From NCBI GenBank assembly GCA_021325375.1, contig JAJPHG010000024.1, positions 225,184-289,183 of the forward strand: 64,000 nucleotides of DNA, read 5' to 3'. The notes under the pieces were generated by a model. The model was given only the letters and a program-made list of their open reading frames with translations, did no database searches and was not told the DNA's origin. Of this stretch, positions 1 to 8,567 are shown piece after piece (position 1 is the stretch's first letter; each line of letters opens with the position of its first letter). Position numbers and translations under genes: made by a program. The stretch is from Alphaproteobacteria bacterium. GTDB taxonomy: Bacteria > Pseudomonadota > Alphaproteobacteria > Micropepsales > Micropepsaceae.

Positions 1-1
1 G

Positions 2-454
2 GAGCAACCGCCAACGCCCGCGCCCGCGGCGCCGCGGCCCCAGGCCTATGCGCAGCCGATCGCTTCCGGCCAAGCGCCGGCGGTCTCGCATATCAGCAAG
101 GCGCTCAAGATCACCGGCCAGCTCGAAAGCACCGAGGACATCCAGATCGAAGGCGAGATCGACGGCGACGTGCGCGCGGTCTCGGTCAAGGTCGGCGCCA
201 ACGCCAAGGTCAAGGGCACGGTGCGCGGCGACGAGGTCCAGGTCTCGGGCCAGGTCGAGGGCAAGATCGAGGCGAAGAAGGTCATCCTCACCCGCACCGC
301 GCGGATGTCGGGCGACGTGATCCATCAGGACATCACGATCGAATCCGGCGCCTTCATCGACGGCCATTGCCGCCCCGAATTCGGCAAGGCCGCGCCGCCG
401 CTCGCCAAGCCCGTCCACGCGCCCAAGCCGAGCAGCGCCGAAGCGGCGGAGTGA
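2..454 (+). CDS. Bactofilin (polymer-forming cytoskeletal protein), 5' truncated
   Basis: The reading frame is open from the window edge and ends at TGA 452-454, so the N-terminus is missing. The visible 150 residues begin with a Pro/Ala-rich linker, then show the bactofilin core as short beta-helix turns: KALKITGQLES, IQIEGEIDGDV, VSVKVGANAKVKGTV, VQVSGQVEGKI. The C-terminus is a Pro/Lys/Ala tail. Bactofilins polymerise without nucleotide into membrane-associated filaments that place cell-wall enzymes. The protein looks intact at the 3' end; its upstream partner (often an M23 peptidase) lies outside the window. Confidence 0.88.
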   Translation, partial: EQPPTPAPAAPRPQAYAQPIASGQAPAVSHISKALKITGQLESTEDIQIEGEIDGDVRAVSVKVGANAKVKGTVRGDEVQVSGQVEGKIEAKKVILTRTARMSGDVIHQDITIESGAFIDGHCRPEFGKAAPPLAKPVHAPKPSSAEAAE

Positions 455-486
455 TTTCATCCTTCCCCGTAAGGACGGGGGAGGAT

Positions 487-1071
487 TCACCCGATCCCGA
501 ACACGATTACGTCGAACGCGTCGAAGCGTTCGATCTCGGTAAAGCCATAGGCGCGATAGAAGCGCACCGCGCGCGCGTTGCGCCCGCCCACCGCGAGATG
601 GGTGGGCACGCGAACCGCTTCGCGCCAGGTGTCGATCATGCGCTTGCCCAGGCCCCTGCCCTGCAGCCGCGGCAGGAGATCGATGTGCAGATGCGCGGGA
701 TACGCCTCCACGATCCGGCGCGGCATATGCGCAGGATGATGGATCAGCCGCTGCATGCGCTCGTCCGGCGTCGTGGGCGAGGCAATGTCGGGATAGCGCG
801 CGCGCAGCGCCGGCCACCAGCGCGCCTCGAGCGCGTCCTCGAACGCTTCCGTGTCGCGCGCGCCCAGGATGTAGCCGCCTACGCCGCCTTCATCCTCGGC
901 CATGAATGACGCCTCGGGCGCGAGCACGCCGTAAGGCGCGGCATAGACATGGCCCAGAAGCCTGGGATCGGAAAAGAGATGCGCGGCATCGGCGCCCGCG
1001 TCGCCGGTCGCCAGGCAAATGTCGTAAAGTTTATCGAGATCGCCTGGCCGATAGGGGCGGATTTCAACCAT
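487..1071 (-). CDS. GNAT family N-acetyltransferase
   Basis: A 194-residue single-domain protein beginning MVEIRPYRPGDLDKLYDIC. The acetyl-CoA binding segment is visible near residue 140 as LLPRLQGRGLGKRMID (the R/Q-x-x-G-x-G/A loop), followed by a C-terminal NARAVRFYRAYGF motif typical of the fold. The substrate cannot be told. An alternative ATG at 1104 adds 11 residues and has a better purine-rich ribosome site, so the start is uncertain. The open frame runs far upstream into the divergent neighbour, but only this part resembles a protein family. Confidence 0.85.
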   Translation of the reverse strand: MVEIRPYRPGDLDKLYDICLATGDAGADAAHLFSDPRLLGHVYAAPYGVLAPEASFMAEDEGGVGGYILGARDTEAFEDALEARWWPALRARYPDIASPTTPDERMQRLIHHPAHMPRRIVEAYPAHLHIDLLPRLQGRGLGKRMIDTWREAVRVPTHLAVGGRNARAVRFYRAYGFTEIERFDAFDVIVFGIG

Positions 1072-1116
1072 CTTTGATGCTGGCGCGCTGTTCAAGGGCG
1101 CCATACTCTCTGCCCG

Positions 1117-2043
1117 ATGCCGAAAAAAAGCGAATGGAGCCTGTGGGTCGTCTGCGCGCTCGCGCTTCTTTTCGCTTGCGCCCCGCGCGCGGGCGCGACC
1201 GAGCGCCCCGAGCGCGAGTTCAAGGAGTGCCCCGACTGCCCCACCATGGTGGGCATCCCCGCCGGCGGCTTCGTCATGGGCAGCCCCAGGAGCGAGCCCG
1301 GCCGCTTCGACGCCGAGGGGCCGCAGCATCACGTCCAGCTGCGCGCCTTCGCGCTCGCCAAATACGACGTGACGAGCGATGAGTTCCTGACCTTCCTGCG
1401 CGAGACCGGCTACAAGCCCGAGCCGTGCAATCCGATGCTGAACCTGGCGTGGCAATCGCCGGGCGGCGGCAAGGCCTATGCGCCCTCGCCCGCGCAGATC
1501 GAGCCGCCGCGCTGGCCGGCGGTGTGCCTCGATTGGAAAGACGCGCACGCCTACATCGCCTGGCTCAACGGCAAGGCCAGGCGCGAGCGTCCGCAACTTG
1601 GCGCGCGCGCGGCGGGACCGTACCGGCTGCCGAGCGAGGCGGAGTGGGAATATTCCGCGCGCGGCGGCACCACGACGGCGCGCTGGTGGGGCGACGAGCT
1701 GGGCCACGACGACGCGAACTGCAACGGCTGCGGCAGCGACTTCGACTATCGCACGCTCGCCGACGTCGACAGCTTCGCGTCGAACCCGTTCGGGCTCTAC
1801 GGCATGCTCGGCAATGCGTGGCAGTGGACCGAGGATTGCTGGCACCAGAGCTATGTCGGCGCGCCCGCCGACGGCAGCGCGTGGATGAAGGGCGCCTGCG
1901 ACCGTCATGTCGTGCGCGGCGGCGCGTGGAACAATCTCCCCGCCTTCGTGCGCTCGGCCGCGCGCAGCGGCGCCGGCCCGGACGGCAAGGACTACGACTA
2001 TTCGAGCCTTGCCGGATTCCGCGTGGCACGCGACCTGCCATGA
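1117..2043 (+). CDS. Secreted SUMF1/FGE-fold protein lacking the oxidase cysteines
   Basis: A 308-residue protein with a signal peptide (hydrophobic stretch at about residues 8-27) and a formylglycine-generating-enzyme domain: MVGIPAGGFVMGSP near residue 45, YRLPSEAEWEYSARGG in the middle, NPFGLYGMLGNAWQWTED, then HVVRGGAWNN and a closing GFRVARD. In true formylglycine-generating enzymes two cysteines follow the RGGSW motif. Here that stretch reads AWNNLPAFVRSAARSG, so oxidase activity is unlikely and a binding or structural role is inferred. The stop overlaps the ATG of the next gene (ATGA), indicating translational coupling to the TonB-like protein. Confidence 0.85.
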   Translation: MPKKSEWSLWVVCALALLFACAPRAGATERPEREFKECPDCPTMVGIPAGGFVMGSPRSEPGRFDAEGPQHHVQLRAFALAKYDVTSDEFLTFLRETGYKPEPCNPMLNLAWQSPGGGKAYAPSPAQIEPPRWPAVCLDWKDAHAYIAWLNGKARRERPQLGARAAGPYRLPSEAEWEYSARGGTTTARWWGDELGHDDANCNGCGSDFDYRTLADVDSFASNPFGLYGMLGNAWQWTEDCWHQSYVGAPADGSAWMKGACDRHVVRGGAWNNLPAFVRSAARSGAGPDGKDYDYSSLAGFRVARDLP

Positions 2044-2765
2044 GCGCGGTTCGCCGCTATCTCGCCGACAACGGTGCGGGACTCGCAGGCTCTGCGTTGA
2101 TGCACGGCCTGGTGCTGCTGCTCCTGCTTCTCGCTTTCCGCCCCGCAGCACAGCCCAAGCAGCAGGAGGCGCTGCGCGCCGTGCTGGTCGACATCGTCCA
2201 TCTGGGCGAGGAGACGACGTCGCCGCCGGCGAAGCAGAAGGCCGCGGTGCCCGCGCAGGAAGCGTCCGCGCGCCAGGCCCCGGTGGCGCACAGCCCGCGC
2301 GAGGCCGTGCAGCCGCGCGCGCCCAAGCCGATCGACGATCTCGAGAACCGCCTGAACGCGCTTTCCAAGCTCAAGGCGCCCGAGACCGCCACGCAGCCTC
2401 TCACCGGCCCCGGAGAGTCGCGCACGGATTCCGAAAGCGACGACGCGCCGGGCGGCGAGGCGGCCTATGCGCTGCGCGACTATGTCCGCGCGCAGGTGAT
2501 GCGGCGCTGGAACCTCGACCTTTCGCTGCTGGGCCAGCGCAAATGGATCGTGGCGCTGCACGTGGTGATGAAGGCGAGCGGCAGGATCACTGAGGCCGAG
2601 GTCGTCGACAAGCACCGCTACGCCACCGACGCCGTCTTCCGCCAGATCGCGATGAGCGCGAAGAACGCCGTGCTGCTGTCGTCGCCGATCCTCCTGCCGG
2701 CAGGGAACTATCCGGCGGAGACGGAGATGACGATCCAACTCAATCCGCGCGATGCGATGCGGTAG
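2040..2765 (+). CDS. TonB/TolA-like periplasm-spanning protein
   Basis: A 241-residue protein with one N-terminal membrane segment (about residues 14-34), a Pro/Ala/Lys-rich linker (about 45-110) and a C-terminal globular domain containing LRDYVRAQVMRRWNLD and a VVMKASGRITEAEVV segment that resembles the TonB/TolA C-terminal fold. The topology is that of an inner-membrane anchor reaching into the periplasm. Start ATG 2040 overlaps the upstream stop, so it is co-translated with the secreted FGE-fold protein. No ExbB/ExbD neighbours are present, so energy transduction is not proven. Confidence 0.7.
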   Translation: MSAVRRYLADNGAGLAGSALMHGLVLLLLLLAFRPAAQPKQQEALRAVLVDIVHLGEETTSPPAKQKAAVPAQEASARQAPVAHSPREAVQPRAPKPIDDLENRLNALSKLKAPETATQPLTGPGESRTDSESDDAPGGEAAYALRDYVRAQVMRRWNLDLSLLGQRKWIVALHVVMKASGRITEAEVVDKHRYATDAVFRQIAMSAKNAVLLSSPILLPAGNYPAETEMTIQLNPRDAMR

Positions 2766-2779
2766 CGTGTGAACGGGCG

Positions 2780-3958
2780 TCACTGACGGTGTTGGAACGA
2801 GATTGGATAAGCACCCTGGCGCACGCCGAGCATCGGATCGGCGGGCCCGATGCCGGCGGGAACGTTGAGAGGGCTGAACATCGTGGCCTTGTCGGTTGCC
2901 GCTGCGTCCGGCGCCATACGATCGATCTTGATGGTGCCGAGCTTCACGAGTTTGCGGCTTTCCGGCCAAGCAATCGACGGATCGCCGATCGCATCGGGTG
3001 CCTCTGCGATTTGGGCATACCAAGTGAACTCGATGGAAGATTTCTCCAGCCTCGCAGGCAGCTCGCTTTGCAAGTAGTTGGGCCCCTTGGATGCCAGTTG
3101 CTCGGGGGTCAACAAAGCCTCGCCGCCGACCGGAACGAAGCGGTAGCGCACAAAGTGCGGGACACCTTCGGCGTCCGTGAACTGGAAGGCGTTCACGCCG
3201 AAATAGCCGAGTGTCGCATAACTCTCCGGCGGCGGCTTTTGCGTCGTCAGAAAGGTTTTTGCGATCGGGTGGGCGGCAAGGAAGGTATCGAGCGCGGTCG
3301 GCTTTGCGGCCCCGGCACCACTCGTCGCAATCGCCAGCAGCAGGTCACGAAATTCGGCGGAGGTCGCTGTCGGGAACCCGTTAAAGCTGTGGCTGACAAC
3401 GTCTGCGGTCGATCCATCCGGAAGCTGAAATTTCACCGCGAAACCGCGTGGATTTGCATCGCCGATGTTGTCCGGAATTTCCGGTATTCCGGTAAAGTCG
3501 GAAAAGCGTACCAAGATCGGCAACGCGCCATCTGAAAAGATGGAAGCTGTCGAAAGCTTGGTGGCCGCCTCACTTGGCTCGAACGTTCCTATGGCCATGA
3601 TGCCCTTGGCATGGACGGCGCGCGAGTGATGATCTCCAAATGCGGTGTGCAGCGCATCAACCATCTGCTGCGGCGTCGGAGCGGCGGGAGCCGTCACCGC
3701 CGGCGTGGCGGAAGCGGGGTTGTTCGGGCCGGGGTTGGTCATTGGATCCTTTCCATTGTCGGCGATCTTCAGGGGGGTAAAGGCTTCGCCGGCGATGTTG
3801 GGAAGCTCGTGCTGGAACAGTGGCTTGACCACCTCGCCGAACGCGGATGGCGAAGCTGCGCCCAGAAGCAGCGCGCCGAACACCGCTCGCCAAAGCCGGC
3901 CTCGCTTCAGCGTGCGAATAATCGCCGGAGGTGGGCAGGAAACTGATATCATGGTCAT
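2780..3958 (-). CDS. Secreted catalase-family haem peroxidase (SrpA type)
   Basis: 392 residues from ATG 3958, which has a GAGG ribosome site about nine bases upstream; the open frame extends a further 41 codons without plausible sequence. A signal/anchor stretch (about residues 19-35) precedes a single catalase-like domain: RAVHAKGIMAIGTFEP carries the distal His, VRFSDFTGIPEIPDN follows, and the C-terminus has an R-x-x-Y-like GVRQGAYPISFQHR segment expected to hold the haem-ligating Tyr. The length fits the small monofunctional catalase-family peroxidases rather than full catalases. It ends 14 bp from the convergent TonB-like gene and is divergent from the AraC regulator, its likely controller. 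Confidence 0.87.
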   Translation of the reverse strand: MTMISVSCPPPAIIRTLKRGRLWRAVFGALLLGAASPSAFGEVVKPLFQHELPNIAGEAFTPLKIADNGKDPMTNPGPNNPASATPAVTAPAAPTPQQMVDALHTAFGDHHSRAVHAKGIMAIGTFEPSEAATKLSTASIFSDGALPILVRFSDFTGIPEIPDNIGDANPRGFAVKFQLPDGSTADVVSHSFNGFPTATSAEFRDLLLAIATSGAGAAKPTALDTFLAAHPIAKTFLTTQKPPPESYATLGYFGVNAFQFTDAEGVPHFVRYRFVPVGGEALLTPEQLASKGPNYLQSELPARLEKSSIEFTWYAQIAEAPDAIGDPSIAWPESRKLVKLGTIKIDRMAPDAAATDKATMFSPLNVPAGIGPADPMLGVRQGAYPISFQHRQ

Positions 3959-4101
3959 CGGCTCGCCTCGTTGGTTTCGACCAGACCATCGCAGGCCCTT
4001 TTCGCTTCGTCTTATCCGGGCTTGCGGACTTGGCGCCGTTCGTTGCGCCTCGCGTGGTTGCGAGACCCCGGTGCTGAACAATCGGATGCTCGGGAGCGAT
4101 C

Positions 4102-4992
4102 GTGGAAGGCCACGGAATAGAGAAATTCAAGGACACGGGCCTGCTCGCCACATCAGCCATGCGCAGCTGGACTTTGCTGTCTGCAGAAATCAGGAGCCAC
4201 GAAGCCGGAGCGATTGGCGCGTTCACGCCTCAAAACGGCGAGATCACACAGGTCATACGATGTAAGGCGTCAGCCATTTCCGACCGGTCGTCCGGCGGCG
4301 TGCGGCAGGAAGTGCAAGCGCATGCCGGCACGATGTGGCTATGCCCGGCGGGCATCCGCGAGGAGGCCACCCGATTGTCGGTGGATTTTCCGGAAGTTCT
4401 GCACATCTACCTGCCGCAGCACATTTTCCTGAGGACGGCGGCAGAAGGGACCGGCGATTTCGGCGCGCAGGACTTGCGATATCAGGCCGGAGTGAAAAGC
4501 CCTGTGCTGCACGAAATGACGCGCCGGATTATCCGCGAGCTGCATGAGGAAACATCATCCGGCGGTCTGAAAATGGACGCACTGGCTGTGAACCTCATCG
4601 CAACGCTGTCTCGGCATCACGCGGAGGTTTCATCTACTCGATCGCCGGTCGCTTTGGCGAAGGGGCTGCTGGATCGCCGACGGCTCAATCGCGTTCTGGA
4701 ATTCATCGAAACCAACCTTGAATCTGAGATCAGCGTTGGTGACTTGGCGGATGCCGCATGCTTCAGCCTGTTCCACTTCGTCAGAGCGTTTCATTTGGCG
4801 ATGGGGCGTCCGCCGCATGCTTATTTGAGTGAACGGCGACTTGATCGCGCGAAGCAAATGCTCGCATATTCCGACACGACCCTTGTAAATGTCGCGCTGG
4901 CTTGTCGTTTCTCCGGTCAGGCGAATTTCACCAAGTCCTTCACGCGAACTATGGGCGTAAGCCCCGGTCGATACCGCCAAGCTTGTCGATAG
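4102..4992 (+). CDS. AraC family transcriptional regulator
   Basis: 296 residues from a GTG at 4102 (an ATG at 4159 would give 277). The N-terminal two thirds is a variable sensor domain; the C-terminal ~100 residues form the double helix-turn-helix: RVLEFIETNLESEISVGDLADAACFS (first HTH) and DTTLVNVALACRFSGQANFTKSFTRTMG-VSPGRYR (second HTH). It lies divergent to the secreted peroxidase gene with about 143 bp between the starts, so it probably controls that gene. The inducer is unknown. Confidence 0.88.
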   Translation: MEGHGIEKFKDTGLLATSAMRSWTLLSAEIRSHEAGAIGAFTPQNGEITQVIRCKASAISDRSSGGVRQEVQAHAGTMWLCPAGIREEATRLSVDFPEVLHIYLPQHIFLRTAAEGTGDFGAQDLRYQAGVKSPVLHEMTRRIIRELHEETSSGGLKMDALAVNLIATLSRHHAEVSSTRSPVALAKGLLDRRRLNRVLEFIETNLESEISVGDLADAACFSLFHFVRAFHLAMGRPPHAYLSERRLDRAKQMLAYSDTTLVNVALACRFSGQANFTKSFTRTMGVSPGRYRQACR

Positions 4993-5029
4993 GTGCAGCT
5001 GACTGCTGGAGGTGGAGGAAAGATCAGCG

Positions 5030-5066
5030 CCGGTCCGCCTCCGCCCGCTTCGCGGGACCGGGGCTG
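5030..5066 (+). terminator. Possible terminator after the AraC gene
   Basis: Stem CCGGTCC (5030-5036) pairs with GGACCGG (5055-5061), followed after a few bases by a short TTTT run. It sits 37 bp after the AraC stop and before the antisense tRNA-Pro. The T-tract is weak. Confidence 0.35.
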
Positions 5067-5089
5067 CTTTTACCATCACGCTTGATGGC

Positions 5090-5166
5090 TGGTCGGAGAG
5101 AGAGGATTCGAACCTCCGGCCCCCACGTCCCGAACGTGGTGCTCTACCAGGCTGAGCTACTCTCCG
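5090..5166 (-). tRNA. tRNA-Pro (anticodon CGG)
   Basis: On the minus strand the cloverleaf is complete: acceptor CGGAGAG/CTCTCCG, D arm with AGCTCAG...GTAGAGC, anticodon stem CCACG/CGTGG around loop TTCGGGA (anticodon CGG), T arm GAGGTTCGAATCCTC, discriminator A and an encoded CCA at 5090-5092. The total is 77 nt including CCA. Confidence 0.96.
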
Positions 5167-5184
5167 TGGCCAAAGAGGGCGCCC

Positions 5185-5212
5185 TTATAACGATGCCACC
5201 CCGCCCCCGCAA
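5185..5212 (-). promoter_or_regulatory. Candidate promoter of tRNA-Pro
   Basis: Reading the minus strand, TTGCGG (5212-5207) and TTATAA (5190-5185) are separated by 16 bp and lie about 18 bp before the mature 5' end of the tRNA, matching a sigma-70 type arrangement. Confidence 0.45.
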
Positions 5213-5226
5213 CCGGGGTGGTTTTC
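5196..5226 (+). terminator. Possible plus-strand terminator hairpin
   Basis: CCACCCCG (5196-5203) pairs with CGGGGTGG (5214-5221), followed by TTTTC. It overlaps the putative tRNA-Pro promoter on the other strand, so it may instead insulate the GST gene from upstream plus-strand transcription. Confidence 0.4.
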
Positions 5227-5319
5227 TGCTAGGCTCCCCCGAGAGCGGAAAGCCCCGGAGGGTGAATTGTCACGTGATTTCCTCGGGTTGACGCAGGCAT
5301 TCGCCACCGGGGCCGCCGC

Positions 5320-5946
5320 ATGATCCTGGTCGGCCAGTACGACTCGCCCTACACGCGGCGCGTCGCGATCTCCCTTCTCGTGCTCGGCATCGCTTACGAG
5401 CACGACACGCGCTCGGTGTTCGGCGATTTCGCATCGATGCTGAAGACCAATCCGCTCGGGCGCATCCCCTCGCTGGTGCTCGACGACGGCACGGTGCTGA
5501 TCGATTCCGCCGCCATCCTGGACTGGATCGACGAGAGCGTCGGGCCGGCGCGCGCGTTGCTCCCGCCCTCCGGGACCCTGCGCCACGAGGCCTTGCAGCG
5601 CATCGCGCTCGCCAATGGCGCGGTCGACAAGATCGGCGGCGGCGCCAATTACGAGAAGCTGATCCGGCCCGAACGCTACCGCTGGCCGCAATGGATCGAA
5701 CGCACGACGACGCAGGGCCTGGGCGCCGTCGCGGCGCTCGAGCGGCTCGCCTGGCCGGCCGACGCGCCGCTCGACCAGGCCCGGATCACCACCGGCTGCG
5801 CGCTCGACTATATCCGCGTCACCGCGCCCGAGCTGATGCCCGACGGGCGCTATCCGAACCTCGACGCGCTGTGGCGCAGGCTCGCGGCAAGGCCGGAATT
5901 CCAGGCCACGAGCTTTCGCGAATACAACGTCCCCCGCGGAAAATGA
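5320..5946 (+). CDS. Glutathione S-transferase family protein
   Basis: 208 residues. The N-terminal thioredoxin-like domain begins MILVGQYDSPYTRRVAISL, with the GSH-site Ser/Tyr region at about residues 7-13, NPLGRIPSL carrying the cis-proline near residue 50, and LIDSAAILDWID supplying the Glu/Asp-Ser type glutathione contact near residue 65. The C-terminal half is the all-alpha GST domain. The substrate is unknown. It stands alone between two tRNA genes. Confidence 0.88.
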   Translation: MILVGQYDSPYTRRVAISLLVLGIAYEHDTRSVFGDFASMLKTNPLGRIPSLVLDDGTVLIDSAAILDWIDESVGPARALLPPSGTLRHEALQRIALANGAVDKIGGGANYEKLIRPERYRWPQWIERTTTQGLGAVAALERLAWPADAPLDQARITTGCALDYIRVTAPELMPDGRYPNLDALWRRLAARPEFQATSFREYNVPRGK

Positions 5947-6001
5947 CGCCCGGCCGGGCGTTGAAAGCCGGTCGCCCCCCCGATATGGTCCCGGCCCCTG
6001 T

Positions 6002-6076
6002 TGGGGCGTCGCCAAGTGGTAAGGCACCGGATTTTGATTCCGGCATACGAAGGTTCGAATCCTTCCGCCCCAGCCA
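6002..6076 (+). tRNA. tRNA-Gln (anticodon TTG)
   Basis: Cloverleaf: acceptor TGGGGCG/CGCCCCA, D arm GCCAAGTGGTAAGGC, anticodon stem CCGGA/TCCGG around TTTTGAT-type loop (anticodon TTG), T arm GAAGGTTCGAATCCTTC, discriminator G, encoded CCA at 6074-6076. The length is 75 nt. It lies about 150 bp before the next coding gene. Confidence 0.96.
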
Positions 6077-6222
6077 ACCAGCGTGGTTCTGCGCGATCCT
6101 CCGTCCCATTCTCGCACACGTCCGCCCTCGCTTCGCGTTTACGCGGCGGTTACGGGTTGGGGCGCGTAATTCCACCGAGACCGGCGAAGCGGCGCCGTCG
6201 GCAAAAAATCAGGGTGTTGGGA

Positions 6223-7434
6223 ATGGCGGACGTGTCGGTCAGGAAAGCCGCATTGTGCCTCGGCGCGATGCTGGCGGCGGCTTGCGTGGCGGCGCAGGGC
6301 GCGCGCGCGACGACGTTTCATGTGCTTCATGCGTTCGCGGGCGGCCCCGGCGACGGGCGCGATCCGTGGCGCGGCGCGCTCTATCGCGACGCGAGCGGCA
6401 ACGTCTTCGGCACGACGATCTTCGGCGGCGCCAACGATCTGGGCACTGTATTCAAGATCGCGCCCGACGGCAGCGAGACGGTGCTGTATTCCTTCACGGG
6501 TGGCGATGACGGCGTCGAGCCCACCGGCGTGGTCGGTGATGCGAAAGGCAATCTCTACGGCGTGGTGACGGCGCCGTCTTTCGGCGCTGTGTTCGAGATC
6601 ACCAGTGGGGGAGAGTACAAGGTTCTGCACCGCTTCAGGGGCAGGAGGGACGGCATGGATCCGGATGCTGACCCGATCCTCGATGGCGCGGGCAACCTCT
6701 ACGGCACAACGATGCACGGCGGCGACGCGGGCAGCGATTGCAGCAATGGACAGAACGGCTGCGGCACGGTGTTCAAGATCGCGGCCGACGGGAAGTACAG
6801 CATCGTCCACGCCTTCGCGGGCGGCAATGACGGCTCGTTGCCTATCGGGCTGACCCTAGATGGCTCCGGCAATCTCATCGGGGCGACGATGGACGGCGGC
6901 GGCAAGCGCGGCCACGGCACAATCTACAGGCTCGCGCCCGACGGCACCGAGACCATCTTGCACACCTTCAAGCATTTTCACGAAGGGCTCGCGCCGGAAG
7001 AACCGCCGACTTTGGACGCGTCCGGCAATCTCTACGGCACGACGTCCGCTTACGGCGAGATGCACCCGCATCGCTGTCCCTATCACGACGGCTGCGGCAC
7101 GCTGTTCAAGCTGGCGCCGGACGGCGGCTTCGTCGTCCTGCACGCGTTCACGGGCGGGAGCGACGGCGCGCGTCCCTCCTCGCCGCTGATCCTGGACGGC
7201 GCGGGCAACCTGATCGGCGCGACGGGCGGCGGCGGCAAGCATTGCCTGCCGGTGATGGGCTGCGGAACGGTCTTCCGCCTCGCGCCGGACGGCACGATGA
7301 CGATCCTGCACGACGGCTCGGAGCGCAGAGGCAATCCCGGCGCGCTGATCGCCGGCGCCGGCGGCGTGCTCTACGGCGCCGAGTACCCGATCAACGGAGG
7401 GGGCGACGGCTCCATCTTCAAGCTGAAGCCCTGA
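6223..7434 (+). CDS. Secreted GloVer-type tandem-repeat protein
   Basis: 403 residues starting MADVSVRKAALCLG, with a signal peptide to about residue 30 (cleavage after ARA). The rest is seven to eight imperfect repeats of about 45-55 residues with the pattern LHxFxGG-DG-x-P...L-D-GNLYGTT-GG...GTVFKLAPDG, the composition of the choice-of-anchor/GloVer repeats and probably a beta-propeller-like fold. Some repeats hold paired cysteines (DCSNGQNGCGTVF, CPYHDGCGTLF). The open frame extends upstream through tRNA-Gln, which rules out the earlier starts. Function is unknown; an extracellular or surface role is inferred. Confidence 0.82.
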   Translation: MADVSVRKAALCLGAMLAAACVAAQGARATTFHVLHAFAGGPGDGRDPWRGALYRDASGNVFGTTIFGGANDLGTVFKIAPDGSETVLYSFTGGDDGVEPTGVVGDAKGNLYGVVTAPSFGAVFEITSGGEYKVLHRFRGRRDGMDPDADPILDGAGNLYGTTMHGGDAGSDCSNGQNGCGTVFKIAADGKYSIVHAFAGGNDGSLPIGLTLDGSGNLIGATMDGGGKRGHGTIYRLAPDGTETILHTFKHFHEGLAPEEPPTLDASGNLYGTTSAYGEMHPHRCPYHDGCGTLFKLAPDGGFVVLHAFTGGSDGARPSSPLILDGAGNLIGATGGGGKHCLPVMGCGTVFRLAPDGTMTILHDGSERRGNPGALIAGAGGVLYGAEYPINGGGDGSIFKLKP

Positions 7435-7515
7435 GGAAGCGCGCGACGGCGGCCGCGAGGCCGTTGTTGTGTCTGGACGCCGAAGCGGCGCAGCCGCGAA
7501 GGCGGACCTGCTCCC

Positions 7516-8106
7516 CTACCCCACGATCCTGCACAGGAACGTCTCGATGTTCTTCTTCAGCTTCGTGACCGAGCCCTCGTCGTCGAGCACCAGCCGCACG
7601 CAGACCCCGTCGATGAAGGCGCCGAGCACGTCGGGCAGGATCTCGGCCATGGCGCGGTCGAGCTTGCCGCTCTTCACGTAAGGCTCGAGCTTGCGGCGCA
7701 TGAAGGCCGTGCCGTCCTCGTTCCAGCGCGCGAGCTTCTCCACGGCGCTGCGCGACGGCGGCGGGCGCAGCAGCACGCGGTACTGCGTGCGGTTCTTGTC
7801 GAAATCGCCCAGACACGCGTCGAGCAGGCGCTTGACGATGTGGTGGCGCGGGCCGGTGCGCGCGAACTCGGCCTCCAGCCGCGCGACGTAGCCGGTGACG
7901 CAATAGTCCAGCACCGCGTCGTAGAGCGCCTCCTTCGACGGGAAGTACCAATAGAAGCTGCCGCGGCTGACCTTCGAGCGCGCGATCAGGTCGTCATAGG
8001 TGACGCGCTCGAAGCCGTGCTCGGCGAAGCAGGCGAGGCTCTCGCCCAGGATGTGGCGGACGCGGTCGCCCCCTTTGGGCGCGGGTTTGCTGCGAATCGG
8101 AGCCAT
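7516..8106 (-). CDS. TetR family transcriptional regulator
   Basis: 196 residues. The N-terminal HTH is clear: RVRHILGESLACFAEHGFERVTYDDLIARSKVSRGSFYWYFPSKEALYDAVL (about residues 15-65). The C-terminal ligand domain is not diagnostic. It is divergent from the RidA/amine oxidase pair, with a 62-bp intergenic region that contains a near-palindrome (8119-8132), so autoregulation and repression of the pair are inferred. Confidence 0.88.
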   Translation of the reverse strand: MAPIRSKPAPKGGDRVRHILGESLACFAEHGFERVTYDDLIARSKVSRGSFYWYFPSKEALYDAVLDYCVTGYVARLEAEFARTGPRHHIVKRLLDACLGDFDKNRTQYRVLLRPPPSRSAVEKLARWNEDGTAFMRRKLEPYVKSGKLDRAMAEILPDVLGAFIDGVCVRLVLDDEGSVTKLKKNIETFLCRIVG

Positions 8107-8118
8107 GGCCTTGTATAA

Positions 8119-8132
8119 ACCGACTGGCCGGT
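8119..8132. promoter_or_regulatory. Probable TetR operator in the tetR/ridA divergent region
   Basis: ACCGACTGGCCGGT has inverted ACCG/CGGT half-sites around a six-base centre. It lies between the divergent starts (8106 and 8169), just upstream of the regulator start on the minus strand. The arrangement matches known TetR-family operators, but binding is inferred. Confidence 0.5.
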
Positions 8133-8168
8133 CTAGGGAATAGTCTAGTTCACAGCCAGGGGCCGGGC

Positions 8169-8567
8169 ATGACCGAACGCTTCACCCGCGCGCACATGAA
8201 GCCACTGATCGAGCCCTATGGGCTGTGCGAGGCGGTGCGCCACGGGAACACGCTCTATCTCTCCGGCCAGACCGGGATGGACGCGCGGCACAGGATCGTG
8301 GACGGCGGGTTGAAGGCGCAGGCGCTGCAGGCCTTCCGCAACATCCAGGACGTCATCGCAACCGCGGGCGGACGCGCGGAGAACCTGGTCAGTCTCACCT
8401 GGTATCTCTCCGAAAGCCCGCGCGGCATGATGGAGGACGCGCTCGACGTGACCGCGGCGCGCGAAGAGGTGTTTCCGGGCCTCGTCGCGGCCTCGACCGC
8501 GGTGCGCGTCAGGGCGCTGCTCGCGCCCGAGATCCTCGTCGAGATCCAGGCGGTGTGCGCGCTATGA
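8169..8567 (+). CDS. RidA family (enamine/imine deaminase-like) protein
   Basis: 132 residues, the usual RidA length. It begins with EPYGLCEAVRHGNTLYLSGQTGMD, shows QALQAFRNIQDVIATAGG in the middle, and VRVRALLAPEILVEIQAVCAL at the end; the last stretch holds the Arg and Glu positions characteristic of the YjgF/Rid trimer cleft. The stop overlaps the ATG of the amine oxidase gene. RidA proteins hydrolyse reactive enamines/imines, which fits an adjacent enzyme that makes imines. Confidence 0.88.
   Translation: MTERFTRAHMKPLIEPYGLCEAVRHGNTLYLSGQTGMDARHRIVDGGLKAQALQAFRNIQDVIATAGGRAENLVSLTWYLSESPRGMMEDALDVTAAREEVFPGLVAASTAVRVRALLAPEILVEIQAVCAL

Noticed and set aside
487..2151. Extended minus-strand frame fusing the GNAT domain to a long N-terminal region
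   Set aside because: Only the last 194 codons resemble a protein family. The rest is antisense to the FGE-fold gene, and an ATG is available at 1071.
6001..6222. Earlier starts for the GloVer-repeat protein
   Set aside because: They run through tRNA-Gln and would remove the signal peptide from the N-terminus; ATG 6223 gives a proper secretory signal.
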